Assembly: GCF_001949145.1 (NCBI RefSeq)
Contig: NW_019091380.1
Span: forward strand, 3,052,809 to 3,116,808
Direction: 5' to 3'
Source: Acanthaster planci
Lineage: Eukaryota > Echinodermata > Asteroidea > Valvatida > Acanthasteridae
DNA length: 64,000 bases
Positions 37,615 through 50,579 of this stretch are shown piece after piece. Made by a program: the position numbers and the translations under genes. The notes under the pieces are model-generated. The model worked only from the letters and a program-made list of their open reading frames with translations, did no database searches and had not been told where the DNA came from. Every line of letters starts with the position of its first letter. The first letter of the stretch is position 1.

Positions 37615-37803
37615 CTGGACTCCCAATGTATCCATTACGGAACTCATTACGCAGACACATACAGTAATCCATCTTGGAGCACTGTAGATGCCTGCCCGGC
37701 CAAGCGTAGCTGCGTTATCACCTCGGTAGCTGACAGATAGCTGAGTCCCCCTATCCAAAGTTCTATCAAACAAGGTGGCTTCCCATTCACTCATCAAAAC
37801 CAT
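37615..37803 (-). CDS. Candidate first exon, unknown protein
   Basis: Sixty-three codons run from ATG (37801-37803, with an in-frame TAA four codons upstream) to a donor, CAG|GTATGG, phase 0. The peptide includes MSEWEATLFDRTLDRGTQLS and YRGDNAATLGRAGIYSAPRW. The DNA is clearly GC-richer than its flanks. The opposite strand is also open with protein-like codons (37741-37956, ending LLRPTISSE then TAA), so the coding strand is uncertain. The block may also be a decayed transposon ORF or a structured RNA. No domain is recognised. Confidence 0.3.
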
Positions 37804-37956
37804 CTCTTGCCCTGGTTATGCATGCAAGACCCAGCTGTCGGCGAGATAGAATTTCACACCGACGAGGAAATTGAGTATCTCTTGTGTCGGTGCGGCCCCG
37901 ACACATTTAAGGAGATCATTAGGGGTCTGCTTCGTCCCACAATCAGCTCAGAATAA
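37741..37956 (+). pseudogene. Open frame opposite the candidate exon, possible ORF remnant
   Basis: Seventy-one sense codons without a proper start, containing DPAVGEIEFHTDEEIEYLLC and ending at a TAA. The same frame is open upstream from 37549, interrupted only by the TAG at 37738-37740, so 136 codons would be read with a single stop. This could be a pseudogene or transposon ORF remnant, a terminal exon, or a shadow of the minus-strand candidate. A stem TGTGTCGG/CCGACACA near 37891-37913 adds the possibility of a structured RNA. No homology is recognised. Confidence 0.25.
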
Positions 37957-39659
37957 TGCATTTTGTCCACTGATCTCGCACTATATGCTATACTTTTCCG
38001 TGTGAAGTTGTCAGCGATCGATTCTAACACTAGGTCATAAATGATGCACTTGGTGTTCCATACATGTATGTAAAGTTTGCTAGCATTCTAGATTTGGTAC
38101 CTTTGGAAAAATAACACCAAACTTGACATTTTCACAAACTCTGATGTTGGTGGGTTGGTACAACAGCTGTGACCTGGAACAAACCATGGGTACATCCACT
38201 TCGACACAACATGCAGAGTTATGATCCAGTCAAACCCAAGTCAATAGCACGTTGGAAAAACAAATTTAAGAGTCAGGTCAGAAGTACAGTAGGAATGGAG
38301 ATGCAGAGGAACCAAAACAAACAGTGTAGACGTACAGTTCATTGGATCAGCTCAAGCCCTGGCTTGAAATGATACTGTAGATAATACCATGAGATGGATG
38401 ACTTGTGACAAGTTGATTGCACCTTAATTGTCCTGACAGTATACATGTACATGTATCTACTCCAAGCAGGTTCGTGCATGCTTAGCACATAACAGTGCAC
38501 TGAGCACGGATGACCAATTTCTGTTGGGATGTGTGTCTTTGCTGGGTATGAGGCATCTAGTAAAAACTGAGCTCAACTGTCTCAACTGAGCAAGCCTCCC
38601 TTCTTTGCTGGAGTGGGGGGCATTTCTATCCAGAGTACCGAAGGTAGGCACCAGCCTCATCTCTATGGGTTGCGTGTGCATTCCCTCACTAGCCCCTGAT
38701 AGCGTAGAACGAACACAAGTAAATTTAAACTGAACCAAACTGGTACTACTCGCGCATATCAAAGACAGGGTGCTGGTGTCAACTACAGAGGTTGTGCATG
38801 GCTGCCATCTTTCTAGTAACTGCTTTTCTTACGGAGGGATAGCACAGAAGGTCTACTCGTGTGTATCTCTGTGGAACCAAAGCTCTTCCCGGGAAATGGC
38901 TGTCGTGCAGAACCTCTATTAACCTAATGTGGCATACACATGTTTTTTAAAAGCTTGCTTGAAATGCCTGTCTTAAAGCCTTGTGCCAGAAATACCTGCG
39001 ACTGCTTTATTAAAAGAGGACTCCTAAGGCAAACAAGCTGGACGTAAGGATTGATTTCTACAAACAAAACTTCGCCAAGTAAAAGGACCACATTACACAT
39101 TAAACCCATCACCTGCAGTCCTATTTGAAATCTACATAACAGTAGGGTATATAAATGTAAATTACCAAAATCCTGGGGTTTAAGTTCATTTGAAAACAAC
39201 ATGGTGCATCAAGATTGTTTGGGGTGAGCATGACTAGTATCTCCTATATGCTCCACTACTCCTCCTCCAGAGACAAACGAAGAGGCAGGCAGGACAACTG
39301 AATGCCACTGGCAGCAATGCACCAGATTTGATAGGAAAAAACAACCGGATTAAATAAGAATGCTCTCTCTTTTAGCCACACATTCTTTGCAGCTTTTAAA
39401 AAGACTGCATACATACACTGCTACACCTTCCAACATGAACCTCATAAAGTACATGGAATTCTTCATTTCATCCTTTCCTCTCTTCTAAGTGTCACTTCTC
39501 GTTTCCTTTCTCCTTATGTCCTTCACCAAATACTCCACTACCCATTAATTTTCTAGTATCGTTCTCAGTACCTTATTTGCCTACACTTGTCAGTTTAGAT
39601 AGGGTAGGCATTCACCGCAGTCAGGGGACAAGTTCTTTCGTTAGGGAAATGTGAACTGA

Positions 39660-39689
39660 GTTGTGGGGACATTTCCGAGTCCCCACAAC
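39660..39689. repeat. Hairpin, GTTGTGGGGAC stem
   Basis: GTTGTGGGGAC and its exact complement GTCCCCACAAC enclose an 8-base loop. Further words TGTCCCCAC follow at about 39751, suggesting part of a larger decayed inverted-repeat element at roughly 39600-39770. Confidence 0.6.
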
Positions 39690-42600
39690 GTTATCGGTCG
39701 CCACAAAATAGGTGAAATGTCGAGTGTATATGTCCCCACTACGACGGTGCGGGGGTGCTTCTGCTGAAGGAAGCTACATGAAAGTATACACAGGTACAAA
39801 AGCAAATTAATAAATAACATCAGGGCAATATTAACACCAATCGTGTTAATAGCTCATGGTAGTAAACACTTTTGTACTGTGGTTTTTTTCCCCATTTGAG
39901 CAGTGCATACTGGTACATGGGAAAGTCCAAGACTTGGCACACTCAATGTCCCATATTTGACCCAATGTAAAAAAACAGTGTCACAAGTCACGAGAGCAAC
40001 TTTGTATTGAAAGACCTTCAAGAGAATAACACACCCTGTACATGTAAAATCGAGGGAACCTTCAACATTTTCCCTCTAATTTTCACCCATTATTTTTCAG
40101 CTACACTTCAATGGCTGTTGATATACGAACAATGAGTGTTTATGAGTGCAGTATATTTTCATGAACTGACTGATGAAATGTTCCATTCCATGAGGCTATA
40201 CATAAACACTGATAAATCCTCTCCTGTTACTACGGTCATCGGCCCCCATTTTTTGAAACAGATTCATGTGCAGCGTGCCACCCACTGGTAGTACCGCGCA
40301 GTGTTAGACTGGTTCCCGTCCCCTCATTATTTTCCTCTTTCTTACTGGGAATGAAATATACATGTATCATGCATATGAAATGGTGGTGGAAACCAGTCAA
40401 GTGAAGTTCTCTTCAATGGATAGCTTTGAATAGAATGAATAATTCTGTGGCATGTGATCAACGAATCACCAATCCGATAACAGGGATACATGGAAGTGTT
40501 GTAGAATTTGTGTTGAATTCGGCGGAGTGGTTATGAAATATTGCATGTTTTGCGCAAGTCCTATAAGGTTTACTAAGTTGCCAACTACAAGCACACATGT
40601 TCAGAATTTCAAGTCTCACACATAAGAAAATTTTTTAAAATGTAGTCGAGAAATGAACCATGATTGAATCAGGGTTTGGATGAACCAAATGCAAAGTCTT
40701 GCATTGGATTTACCCCCTCTTTCACATATTTAACACCTCCTGAGCTACTTGGACGTGTATACTTGATGCCATGGGGCATTTGTCAGAAATGCTGACTGTT
40801 TCAACCTCACTTCATGACCAAGAGTAATCTGTTTCAAACTCAATGAAAACCTCAGTTAATTAAATTTCTAAGGCAGTCACATGTAGGTCTCCAATTGGTC
40901 TGCAGTCTCTGTAAGCATGTATGAACACCACCTGATTGTATACATACTGGTATCTGTGATTAATTTCAGAGTGGGGTTTACCAAGGCACAGCCTGTATCC
41001 GTCAACAACAGTCACGATTCCATTGTTACCTCTCTCTGGATCAGTCCACATCAGGAAGCAAAGAGGAATGACCGTGATTATTAAATCTGGGCACAGCCTT
41101 AGGGGCATCCATACATAACACTACCTTTTTGTTCTTTCTTTTTTCAGTGATCACAAGTTATGGCTGCTGACATATTTCTCAGCTCTGCTGTAATGTAGTG
41201 TTTTACATTAATGCGATGACAATACAGGGCATTGATTAGACATTATTTTCAATAGGTATGATAAGATATTTTGATCAATTATTTCATTGAATTGTTGACA
41301 TGTGGACATTCATTTGTAGACTTTCAAACAGAATAAATTCTTTTAAAGCAGTTGATGAGTTGTCATATTAATTATTCATACATTACAAAACTGAAAGCAG
41401 ATTGTTTGAAGACTAACAGCGTTGTAAAACAATTTTGTCTAACTCAGGGTTAAAACAAAACAAAAGAAAAACATTTTTGAAATTGAAAAATGAAATCTTC
41501 AAGTTACTAAGCAAAGTGTTAAGGGATTTCTTGTACATGAATGTCCTCTGCAGTATCAGGCCTCATACTTTGAAATCTAAATGTAGCAAGCCAGCATGCC
41601 ATCAATTTCAATCTGTCAAATTGGCAAGCAATACTCTGTGGTGCTAAAAAACTGCAAGATCTAATCAGTTGATGCATGCAAAGGCTCCAAAATGGCCACT
41701 TTGCTGGCAAATTGGGATGGGACTTTGGAGGGGCATATTTATACGGGTGGCAAGTGTGTTTCACAAATGCATCACGCAGGCTGTTGGATGGCTGATGAGA
41801 CAGGCATAACGAGACAGCGATGGCACATGGCACAACAAAATGAAATTGTTGGCAGAAGTCCAAATTCATGACATGTGTTAGACAGTCTTGTTAGGCTTTT
41901 TTAATCCAAGATTGAGATTTACATACAGGTATGTCACAATTTACCTCAAAATTAAAAAAAAGAATTATGAACATGTTTTTATTTTCTTCTCAAAAATCAG
42001 CATAACAGGGCAGCCAAAATGGCCATGCTTTTTTCCATCAAGAGCTACCAAGAACTCAATTTGATTTTCTTCATTTTTGTAACCATTTCCTAAATCTTTT
42101 CCATTGGGGCCTTTTATGAGCAAGTCATATCAAATGTGGGAATGCTTTTTAATTCGCAGGGATGCCATGGTTTATTAAGGCACTGAAACTATAGAGGTTT
42201 CTGGTGAAAGTCCTAAAAAAGCAATTTCATTTGTACAATCACGTTTTGTTTTGTTTACACGCAAGTTGCTATGCTCCACCCAGCTGAAAGGTAAATGTAT
42301 TAGATTATTTTCCTGCATTATCAAAGTAGGGCCTACAGATAATCTTGTTCCATTGGCTATGAGAGACAGATGACATCTTTTTTCCAGTTGAAAGACATTT
42401 TTGGTAGATGACTATTTTGTGAAAAAAGTGACTGAAATAAATTATGTACATACATGTACATGTATGTATTTATGACACCAGTGAAAACGTGACTGCCTCC
42501 AGTGCATAAAATCTGAGTTATAGGAAGATGAAAGCACTTTGTCAATGCATAGGCCCATCCACATTGAGCAAATAATTAGCAGAAGATATGGTCCAAATTC

Positions 42601-42819
42601 CAATCTATGTGTGTACAATCTATTAGGAATAGGTTAAACCTACGGAGATTCTGACAGTTTGACCAGCCATGTACACATAGACATGCTGTGGGTGTTACAA
42701 AAAATGCCCTCACTTTTCTCCAATGGGGGGGTTACACTTCACAGCGCCCTCAATTGTATCTGTGCAAAGCCAATGGGATAATGCTAATAGGCATTTTACA
42801 GACAGTCCACTTGCCATGA

Positions 42820-43060
42820 TAAAAACTGCAGGGGAGACAGGTCAGCACGGTACGTATTTTCTGTGCCTTTTGCCTCCACAGCCGGGGTTCGAATCCTGCC
42901 TGGGTTGACATGTAGATTAGAGTGTTTAAGTCCAGGCTACATACATACTCGTACATAAGTGACTCTGTGGGTTTTACCATGACCATTTTTTCTGGAGTTT
43001 TCCTCCCAACCTATGTCTTCCTTCCACAGCTTTCCCTTTCCAAGAGACCCAAAAACAAGT
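42820..43060 (+). mobile_element. tRNA-derived SINE
   Basis: The B box GGTTCGAATCC lies at 42886-42896, followed by a body with GTGGGTTTTACC and TGGAGTTTTCCTCCCAACCT. Those words resemble the pyrimidine-rich conserved segment of several metazoan SINEs. The upstream A box is degraded. It is not a functional tRNA. Its 5' edge lies close to a GAGGGCGCT site (42743, inverted). Confidence 0.6.
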
Positions 43061-44261
43061 CAAAAGACCTATGTGGGCACTCCCGGCCAAATATGATAGA
43101 ACACCGACTAGAATTTGACTTGTGTTACCACTGTAAAGGTGAATCCTCCAAGGGACTCACAAATACCGGTAGGCACGTACGGCGTCCATTTGGCAGCGGT
43201 GAGATTACAGCGGATCAGAGGAAAACGACCGTGTACTAATACTACAGCATGGCTGCTCAGAAAGCTTGACTCATCACATCAGAAGCTTGTCTAATGCATC
43301 TGCAGTGTGCACTGGGACGGCGCTCATGAATTTACCTTGTGGAATAAACTGACGAGGCAATGATAATTGTTTTTCCCCTTCCCTTAATGAGGGCTCTGCG
43401 AGTTTTTGATGTGCTAACTGACCTGACCATTGTGAACTATCAGAGGACAAAATGGAGCACTAGGACATCTGTTAGAGACAGGGATGTAATGACACACCAC
43501 AGTTTCTTTTCGTTCTCCCAGGGCCTATAAGGGGGAGGGTGAACTGAGTGCATGATGACGTCTAATTTACTTTGCACGATTTTTGTCACAACATGTTGTA
43601 ATTCTTATCTGGTCTGTATTGTTTCCATAAAAAGGTTCTCGTATTTTACTGATTACGAGTGTATCAGTTCATTAGTTGCTGCATTTAACATTAATAAATA
43701 AAAGATGCACTTGGAGTTCGTATGTTTCAGTATTCAACATTTAACAGCCTGTGAAACTTTGCAATGTGTAATGGTAGGGCTGAGGTGGGTGACATTTCCA
43801 TGGCTGTATCACATGTACATGTACTTTTGTCTCTATTTGGGTAGTCAAAAACTTGAGTCAGTAACTCAGACTCTGTAATTGTCAATCTCAACTCCTATAA
43901 TATCCTCTGTTCACAGGTCAGACCCTGAAGGATTGTAGGCTACAACACAGATGATGTGGCAGAGGAAAGTCTGAATCCGGCATCCAGATTCACTCTGGTG
44001 TCAAAGCAACAGTTTTCTTCCACACACTATTTGTGAAACCTTATATTCCTCTTCAATTGATGAAAACCATTTGGCATCCTTTTGGGGTCAAGTGTATTAA
44101 AAGTGGACTTTTGAAAGAGTTTGAAAATGTCCATGCTTTTCAGCACAACGGAGGGCGCTGTTGCTATGATGTCAATAAGCCTTTTGCGAGTTAACTTTGA
44201 CCCAAATCTGGTACACTGAGTTCTTTAAATTCACGTGAACATAACAACTTGAGTTCTCCTT

Positions 44262-44443
44262 ACTAAAACCACTGTTGCTATACCTCGTGATTCGTAACTA
44301 ATAGTTACATAAGAGACGCCTTGCAACAATACACTGTTATCAATGGATAAGAAGGACACAAAGGAACAGGTCCATTCCAGAGATGGTGGTCGCTATGCAA
44401 AAGCTTGCCCCGAATCACGAGGTATAGCAACAGTGTCTTTAGT
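44262..44443. repeat. Long hairpin with 33-bp arms
   Basis: Arms at 44262-44294 and 44411-44443 are inverted complements with 31 of 33 matches, the inner 25 exact (core GCTATACCTCGTGATTCG). The loop is 116 bases, unique, with a small palindrome GTAACTAATAGTTAC next to the left arm. No target duplication flanks it. It may be a young foldback element or a hairpin-RNA locus. Confidence 0.85.
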
Positions 44444-47400
44444 CTGGGAAATTCAAATTGTTTTGTTAATGTATAATCAGATAACTCAGTGCACCAGATT
44501 TTATTCACATTTTATCTTGCAAATGGCTTATTGGGAAGACACTGCTCAGTTGCTGCAACTTAGTTTTTCTGTTCAAATTGTGGACCCACAATGTGCTCAT
44601 TGAAAACACCGCCGAGAAGGGGTTACCTGCTGGCTTATTCCTAAATAACGTACCGTACATGTATGTTACTCAAACAACAATGAACCGTCAAGAGAAGGAA
44701 ATTTAAAACAGCAGACTATCAAACATTCCAACAGTTTTTTCCCTCCCAAATCAGTGCAATAATCTCCCAAGAATGATGTCAGGGTTTTGCTCGTGAATAT
44801 AAAAATTTGCATCAGTATACAAACCTAAGCGAAACTAAAATACTGTACCTTCTGAAACAGCTAAACAAAAACAACTGACTGACCCCTCATCACACTTTAA
44901 TCACCCCATGTCATGAACACACGGCATCACTGCAATTATTAAAGAAAAACAAAAAAAAAAACCCAGCAAGCGGTCGGATGCTGACACGATGAACCTTAAT
45001 ACCGGATCAAGTTCACTGTATTCTCCCAGTGGCAGTCATTGATTCTAGCTGTTTATTGACGGTAATCTGCTCAGGGTTGACTAACCAGAAGCAGGGTTCA
45101 ACAACATGGAGGGTGCACAAGCTACACACGCAATGCTTATTTCAAGTTCATCTTCACTACTACGATGATAGAATTACCTGTGAGTTGACAGTAACATCGG
45201 CAACGGTCTGCAGTGTCTGCATGTGTGCTTAAAAAGTAGGCTTTCTGACATCTGGGCTTGGCTTAGACTCTGACCCCTGCACTAGCATGAATCTCTGTGT
45301 ACGTGTATTTAACCTTCTCATGCACGGTGTGCTGGTATTCTTCTGGAATATTTCCACAATGAAGTAAGATATTTTAAAGACAAATTCTTCCCCAAAAAGA
45401 AAAAAACGCCAAAACAATGTTTCTGGCAAACTGAACCTTACTAAATAATTCTGAATTACTGAGCCATCAACATACCTGTAATGCAAAGAAATTAAACAAA
45501 AAGGGGGGAAAAAGACAAAGAAACCAAAAATTCCCAAACCAAACAAAATAAAATGAACAAGAAGAAATTAAAAATGCTGAGAATCTGTGGTCAGCATGGA
45601 CATTCCAGTTCTTACAGCTTTGGCCGGTCAGAAGTATTTCCAAATTAAAATTTCAACACTGGCTTACAATTTAAGCTTATATTTAAATTGGCCTGCTATA
45701 AAGAACCTAAAAACAAAAAAAAAACCAATTCTTTCCTGTCCCATTCACCTCCAAATATTGTTTTGGATGAGAGAAATGTTCCCAAGAACATGCCATTCAT
45801 TTCACAATCCTCAAAACTTGTTGAAGCCTGGTCCTCCAAAACACATCCACTTCATTTCTGCATCAAATTCTTAAAGTCCTACTTTTTTTCATCCTGATCC
45901 CTTCAAATCGTCTTCTCTAAGGAGAAACTGTATCCTCATACTGATGGAAAGTGATTATTCATCTTTGATGAGAAAGGGACCCTAATTAACTTGATGCTTT
46001 GATGTGACCTCATTAAAATGTAAAGAGAACAGTATCACAGCCTTGTCTATCTATATTCACCATAAACCACTGTGATTAATGGATCATTCAAAGGATAATG
46101 GGCGGCAATTACATGTACAAGGCTACTACCCTAGGGATTCCAAAAAATGGTTAGATGATAAATGATATTTGTAGGGCCTTGCTGCCTGTTGCATAATTGG
46201 TACGGTGTTGCTCTATTTACAACCCAAATATAATTTGGTAAATTACAAGTGACTAATAATATTTTGGTATCATTGGCTTTCTAGAGAGGCCCAGCATGAC
46301 ACATGAACTATGGGTAGGTCACCATGGGCATCACGAGGGGACTGAAAAAACAGTAAAAAAAAAATAAGTAAAATAAAAAAAGAACTGAGATGAAAATCCT
46401 TGGAATTGAAAATATCTTGGAATTAACCCCTTTCCTCTGGTTTATCAAGTTGCTGTTGATAACTGCTTTGTCCCCCCTTCTAAAAAAGCTGCTCCGCCCC
46501 CTCCTGGTGATGCACATGTACCATTACGGTAGGTCTGTGATGCTTTCCACAGAGGAACTAATGGAAAAATGTTAGGGAAATGTATACTATGGGACTGTCA
46601 GAAATAGTGTCCATTGGACCAATGTGTCCCCCAAACTGGGTTAAACTGCCTCTAGAGGTGAAAAGCAGAAAAGATTCCTGTCAAGGGACAATTTTGTGCT
46701 ACTGTCCAGGGGTGTATCTTCTCATGCAAAAAAATGCATTTGTACACATTTAGGTGAAAATAAGTCACATGTATTCCTGCCATTTACTTCCCCTGAATAT
46801 TGAGCATGCATAATGTGTTCTTCCTTGAATCTTGTGCCAACGGTACCGGTAGCAGACAGAGTGTTCCTGACATCCTGTACTTAGCTAAGACAAGGAATCA
46901 ACATTGTCAGATACTGACAAATGTTTAGTAGACTAACCCCAGGGGATGCCATTAGGTACATGTACAGAGGCACCATACTTGCCTACCCTTATTTTGGAAA
47001 GTTAGATCAACCTGTTTGTTGACCAGGCATGTACTTGTACCACCTGCCCACGAGCACGGTGCCAAGGCAGTATTGACTTCTAAGTCTAGTCATCAAATGT
47101 GTCTATGAAACTTTCTATATTTTTGTGTTTATTTTGTGTGTCTGTATGCTTAAGCTCCATAGTATGTTCAAAACAGCAGCCCCTTTAAGAACGAAGTATT
47201 TTGGTGGTGGGAATAATTATTTTCCCCTTGCACAGAAATAAAATCCATTGTGCATTCTGAAGTGCACATTTTCAGGCTTTTACAGTGATCCTCCGTGCTC
47301 AAATGATAAAGCAATGGGCATTTCCAATTCCCCTGAGCTAGCAAACCAGAAGTGGGAGCAGCATACATGTATATACGCAGGCCGCCAAACAAGAGCTGCA

Positions 47401-49080
47401 AATATCAGGAGGCAGCTGGCAAAAAATGGGGAAGAAATTGGGCTTTAATTATTCATCTCACACATAGGCTGACAGCAGTAGACCTCTTCACTAATAAATT
47501 CATAATTATGCACGCATGTGCATAAATGGCCTTGACGGCAAGAAGTACGAGTGGGCCATTGAAAATATACAGGGGAGCGACTTCGATGATCATTTTCTCT
47601 CAGGTTTTCTAACTTTGTTCATTTTTTTCTTGAGAAATCTCATTGAATCGTTTTTGCTATTAGTATATAATTTAAGTGGCATTTTTGGTGCTCCGTAAAA
47701 AGATTTTTAATCGTTAATTTTACATGCGCACAAGATCTTAGTATGGTCCCCTTCCATCATAAGTAGTATAAACTACATCATTAGTGTTCTTGGAGCCAAC
47801 CTGTATATTAGTCAGAAGAACATACAATTTACAATATTCAAAATCTAAGTTGGACTCAGAGCCAATTTTTATATTTGCTGGTGAACTGACAATTCAAGTA
47901 CATTCATTTCCCTCCTAAGTAAATGATTTCCCCTCCATTCCAATGTTGTTACGGTAGGCTGTGCTGTGCTCTACACTTCTTTGGAGGGGTTTCCAAAAGA
48001 TTTGCAAGATATACAAGTGTATAAATTTCAATGAAAAGAATACAAGTGTTGTATGGTGCATGCGGATGAAGGTATAGGTCGTATTTTTTTCATTTTGGTG
48101 AAAAACGAGTGATGACAGGCAATTTGCTCTGCTTTAAATCCAAACAAACTTGACCATTAAGTCGAAGGGGACAGATCATCTCATACTCAGAAGAAATTAA
48201 GCGACAGTTGCAAGAGGCTGTAACACGCAGAATTGTGCACAAGTTTCATGAAGAGGACTTGTTCAAAGAAAATACTACAATACATGTAAACGTACAACAA
48301 ACATTTTCTGAAAGATCCAATTAAATTAAAAGTTAAATGAACAATAAAAATGTCTTGAAAAAAAGATCTGAGTGATTTGCTGGTTTGGAATAACAATTAT
48401 TTCAATAAACTGACAAAACTGTGTAGCTCCTCTTTCAACCTACCAGTATCTACGGGAAGTCGATTACATTCCATCACAAAATTATTCATTAAAATACTGA
48501 CTCCAATACACATCAATTGTACCAGAAATAGCTGATGGAAATAAGAGCAATCTCTTTTTTTTCTGTCCACATCCCAAAATGCCACTTTGTCAACACTGAA
48601 CACAGTCCTACTGGGAAATGACAAGCTCTTTTCATCACAAAATATATAACCCAACCAGCTCTTCCATCAAACTCATTCATGGTGTCTGAGAAATTAATTG
48701 GATGATACGGTACCTGCTGATGATGGGGTTGGGGTCTGAATTTGTGGAAAATAATTTACACATTCAAATAGAAATGTAATATTTATTTCCATGGTAACAG
48801 TTCACAAAAATCGGCCCTATTTTTGAGGTTTTAGCACAAAAATGCAGGTACACATGCCCCTCAGCAACGAACCATTGTTGAACACATTTCCCCTGGTACA
48901 TGCAGCCACATGGCTGAATTAAAAAGCATGTGGCCATCAAGCAGTAAAGCTAAGCTATTTAAAGGTCAGTCGAAATGTGTTCAACTTTTGCAAATTCGTA
49001 AAGTAACTTTAATCTGGCATCACAAATTTGCTTTCATTTTGCTTTCGCACGTATGAATCAGCCTTACGGTTTGTTGGGGT
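44444..49080. other. No gene recognised
   Basis: AT-rich with A-runs and chance frames. Apart from the very short candidate exon at 45178-45222, no coding pattern was seen. Confidence 0.45.
45178..45222 (-). CDS. Very short candidate first exon
   Basis: Fifteen codons, MQTLQTVADVTVNSQ, run from an ATG (in-frame TAA two codons upstream) to the donor CAG|GTAATT, phase 0. The codons look protein-like but the exon is too short to exclude chance, and the ATG context is weak. Confidence 0.13.
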
Positions 49081-49113
49081 GTTTGTTTGTTTGTTTGTTT
49101 GTTTGTTTGTTTG
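49081..49113 (+). repeat. (GTTT)8 microsatellite
   Basis: Eight uninterrupted GTTT units plus one base. Confidence 0.97.
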
Positions 49114-49435
49114 ACTGCAATTTTTTTACTTTATCTTCAAAATGCACCCAGGTGTCTTACTTTTAACGTCTTTTTCATTTTCCCTACTTTTAGAGGGTAT
49201 TTTACTGCATTTTTGGTTTTTATGCAAATGATATTTCCATATTCATGAGCAAAACTGTGATGGCATCCTGGGAGGGAAATGTCAATGTTACAGTACATTG
49301 GTTTATGCACAGATGACTGCTGGAGTTTTTTCTTTGGTGATTGTTGTTTTGTCAATACATTTCAACAAGTCAGCAAGCAACCATTTCTCAAAAATGGTTT
49401 CAGTAAGTAAATTCTTGGTTAGAAGGGAACCACTT

Positions 49436-49482
49436 ACATACATGTACATGTACGTTTGTACTGAACTACATGTACATGTACG
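49436..49482. repeat. TACATG palindromic tracts
   Basis: Two ACATGTACATGTACG tracts close together. Similar tracts occur at about 2197, 25191, 38443, 42448, 43811, 51367, 52857, 54170, 57152, 60383, 61548, 62114 and 63881. They are self-complementary and are among the most frequent words of the window. Confidence 0.85.
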
Positions 49483-49769
49483 TCTTCCTTTAATGACATC
49501 ACAGCAGCAGCGCCCTCAGTTGTCCAGAAAGGCATGGACAATATTGAATTTTTAAAAGGAATGTCAAACAGTTCTCATACACTGTTGCAGAAAAAGTGTA
49601 TCTACAAAGAAATGATTACTGCTACCCTTTGAAACTGATCTTGGGAGTACAGCCAGGGATCAAAAGGGTGGATTTTTTTTTTACAAAGGGTGAAAAATCA
49701 GAGAACCCAGTGAAAAACCCTTGTGACTCAGGAAAGAATAAATGAATACATGTACATGTAGCTCTATGG

Positions 49770-49830
49770 CAAATGCAGGGAACTGAACCCCGGACCACAG
49801 TAGTGACAGGCAAGTGCTTTACATGTACTG
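49770..49830 (-). mobile_element. tRNA-derived SINE fragment
   Basis: The minus strand reads AAGCACTTGCCTGTCACTAC then GGTCCGGGGTTCAGTTCCC, a degraded anticodon arm and B box. A partial copy. Confidence 0.45.
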
Positions 49831-50579
49831 GTACGTATTCATGTACATACTACTAGTCAGCTAGCTGAACCACTCATGAAATCTATCTGAATGACACCAT
49901 CCGAATACAACCCACACAAACGCTGGCAGATAAGCATGTAAGCTCTTACCAGAAAGTCTTCCTTTTGGGTAAATTGATTATATTGTACATGTTTGTGATG
50001 CATTTTTTTCTTCACTTTCCTGGTCGTTTATAGACTGGGTCACTCTCCAACATACAGACAATGGTGTAGGGGACACGTGCCCCCCCCAATAAATTCCTGG
50101 TACCCCCCCCACTGAAAAAAACAACAACGGATGAATGGATATTGAACAAGGCTAACAAAAACTTGCCCCCAAAACCCACACCACTAAAAGCTGGTGCCCT
50201 CCCCATAAGATACTGGTGCCCCTTTGTGCCCCCCAACAAGTAAAACCAGGCTACGCCACTGCATACAGAAAGCCTTGCGTGTGAAGTTGCCACAGAAACT
50301 AATCCAGGAACTACATATACCGGTTTGATAACTATGGCATTGTTTTACCTAGTTACCGGACAACATCACTGGGACTTCCAAGCTTAATTTTGTGATACTT
50401 AATGAAACATCAAACCTCTTGTGTTTTGTTATTATTCTAAGAGTGTAACCAAAATATTCATAGCAGTAAGTTTTAAGAGTAATATCAAAGCATTCGTAAG
50501 GGGAAAAGTATCTTACAGAATTAATAATTCAAAGACACCGATATTCTATCATTATCTTTGCACAATGAGCTTACAATAT

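Larger units (their letters stand above)
38000..44261. other. No gene recognised
   Basis: The minus-strand frame at 38457-38762 starts from TTG and lacks splice support. The 116-residue minus-strand frame at 41519-41869 lacks domain or splice signals. A donor-like AAG|GTAAAT (minus, near 43337) follows a short open stretch. Contains a small hairpin (39660-39689) and a SINE (42820-43060). Confidence 0.4.

Noticed and set aside
38457-38762. 101-codon minus-strand frame
   Set aside because: Starts from TTG, has no splice support, and the peptide matches nothing I know.
41519-41869. 116-codon minus-strand frame
   Set aside because: Odd composition, no splice sites, no domain, no promoter; compatible with chance.
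42886-42896. tRNA gene at the GGTTCGAATCC B box (and similar sites at 37.1, 50.8, 52.1, 52.7 and 53.5 kb)
   Set aside because: No complete cloverleaf at any of these sites; they are SINE heads.
48689-48745. Possible minus-strand micro-exon between CAAATTCAG and GTACCG
   Set aside because: Good-looking acceptor but only 22 bases, with no way to test the frame.
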